Source: Rhodospirillaceae bacterium UBA1479 (GTDB taxonomy: Bacteria; Pseudomonadota; Alphaproteobacteria; Rhodospirillales; Casp-alpha2). Taken from it: a stretch of 64,000 nt of DNA. This document shows, piece after piece, positions 63,549-64,000 of the stretch. Positions within the stretch are counted from its first letter, which is position 1, and the number at the start of each line of letters is the position of its first letter. The DNA lies in contig DCRZ01000008.1 of assembly GCA_002325375.1 (NCBI GenBank), positions 63,438 through 127,437 on the forward strand, in the 5' to 3' direction. The notes below the pieces were generated by a model that did no database searches, was not told the DNA's origin, and saw nothing but the letters and a program-made list of their open reading frames with translations. Position numbers and translations under genes: made by a program.

Positions 63549-64000
63549 ATGGCTGAAAAACCCGCCAACGTGTTGGACAAAATCATCGCCGACAAGCGCG
63601 CCCACGTGCTTGCGCAAAAAGATAATGTCAGCCTTCAAGAGCTTAATAAAAAAGCACATTCCCAATCAGCGCCACGCCGATTCCTGCATGCCCTGCGGGG
63701 GGCAGCGCGGGACGGTTTCGGGCTGATCGCCGAGATCAAAAAGGCCTCGCCATCACAGGGCGTGATCCGCGCCGATTTCGATCCGCCCGCCCTGGCCCGG
63801 GCCTACGAAGCCGGCGGGGCGACCTGCCTGTCCGTGCTGACGGACGAGCCCTATTTCCAGGGCCGGCCGGAATACCTGATGGCCGCGCGGGCGGCCTGCG
63901 CCCTGCCCGTTCTGCGCAAGGACTTCATGATCGACACCTATCAAGTGATCGAAGCCCGCGCCATGGGGGCGGATTGCATTCTGCTGATCATGGCGGCGCT
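63549..64000 (+). CDS. trpC: Indole-3-glycerol-phosphate synthase (partial, C-terminus beyond window)
   Basis: The first 150 codons are present, from ATG 63549. The protein begins [40 protein letters not shown] carries the catalytic lysine, and [11 protein letters not shown] and [15 protein letters not shown] follow. It closes the ring of indole-3-glycerol phosphate. The stretch 63617-63670 is less GC-rich than its surroundings (codons AAT AAA AAA GCA CAT TCC CAA TCA), while the protein frame remains intact. It completes a trpGDC order usual in alphaproteobacteria. Confidence 0.96.
   Translation, partial: MAEKPANVLDKIIADKRAHVLAQKDNVSLQELNKKAHSQSAPRRFLHALRGAARDGFGLIAEIKKASPSQGVIRADFDPPALARAYEAGGATCLSVLTDEPYFQGRPEYLMAARAACALPVLRKDFMIDTYQVIEARAMGADCILLIMAA

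Overview
This window is a GC-rich, densely coded stretch of a bacterial chromosome. It reads as core genome of an alphaproteobacterium, most likely Rhodospirillales or a close relative. That assignment is an inference from gene content and order: the folK-rpoZ-rel-pdxJ-acpS-lepB-rnc-era-recO run; the tpiA-secG-pyrG-kdsA-eno-ftsB-pdhABC-lpd-lipA-ratA run; a pyruvate dehydrogenase E1 beta subunit with its own lipoyl domain; an M23 peptidase paired with a bactofilin; and small alphaproteobacterial families of the DUF4169 and DUF4170 type. I see no rRNA, tRNA, CRISPR array, insertion sequence, prophage or integrase.

Layout. 1-6.7 kb (minus strand): ribD (cut by the window edge), nrdR, glyA, rpiB, a small conserved protein and a large fused acyl-CoA mutase (icmF) with a palindromic operator-like site in its promoter. 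6.8-15.7 kb: hemB, cheW, an alpha/beta hydrolase, a family III CoA-transferase, a penicillin-acylase family enzyme, a threonine dehydratase with ACT domain, a membrane-anchored methyltransferase and a flavin reductase. 15.9-18.8 kb (plus): motA, motB and bpt. 18.8-28.9 kb (minus): parC, recO, era, rnc, lepB, acpS, pdxJ, rel, rpoZ and folK, with several 4-base stop/start overlaps.

29-43.5 kb is a more mixed stretch: an NYN-domain protein with an acidic tail, a family 5-like uracil-DNA glycosylase, the DUF4169/DUF4170 pair, a glutathione S-transferase, a ferric-reductase-like membrane flavocytochrome followed by a 34-residue membrane protein, a cytoplasmic sulfite-oxidase-like molybdoenzyme, smpB, dapA, a Slt-type lytic transglycosylase, an operon of haloacid dehalogenase, alpha/beta hydrolase and threonine dehydratase, bactofilin with M23 peptidase, pgpA and a CinA-type amidohydrolase. 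43.5-56.8 kb (minus) links lipoate and pyruvate dehydrogenase functions with enolase, KDO-8-P synthase, CTP synthase, SecG and triose-phosphate isomerase. Two adjacent ABM-like genes are inserted between ftsB and pdhA. 56.9-64 kb carries a PpiD-like chaperone and trpE, then trpGDC; a reverse-oriented divergent polysaccharide deacetylase separates trpE from trpGDC.

Most of the content is housekeeping and I did not find a convincing new defence or mobile system. The items most worth checking are the 34-residue membrane protein behind the ferric reductase, that reductase's start (a strong ribosome binding site facing an ATA codon, next to a 14-bp hairpin), the ABM gene pair beside pdhA, the operator inside the icmF promoter, and the terminator placed just before pyrG. 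All coordinates, motifs and promoters come from reading the sequence by eye. Family assignments come from motif recognition, not database searches.
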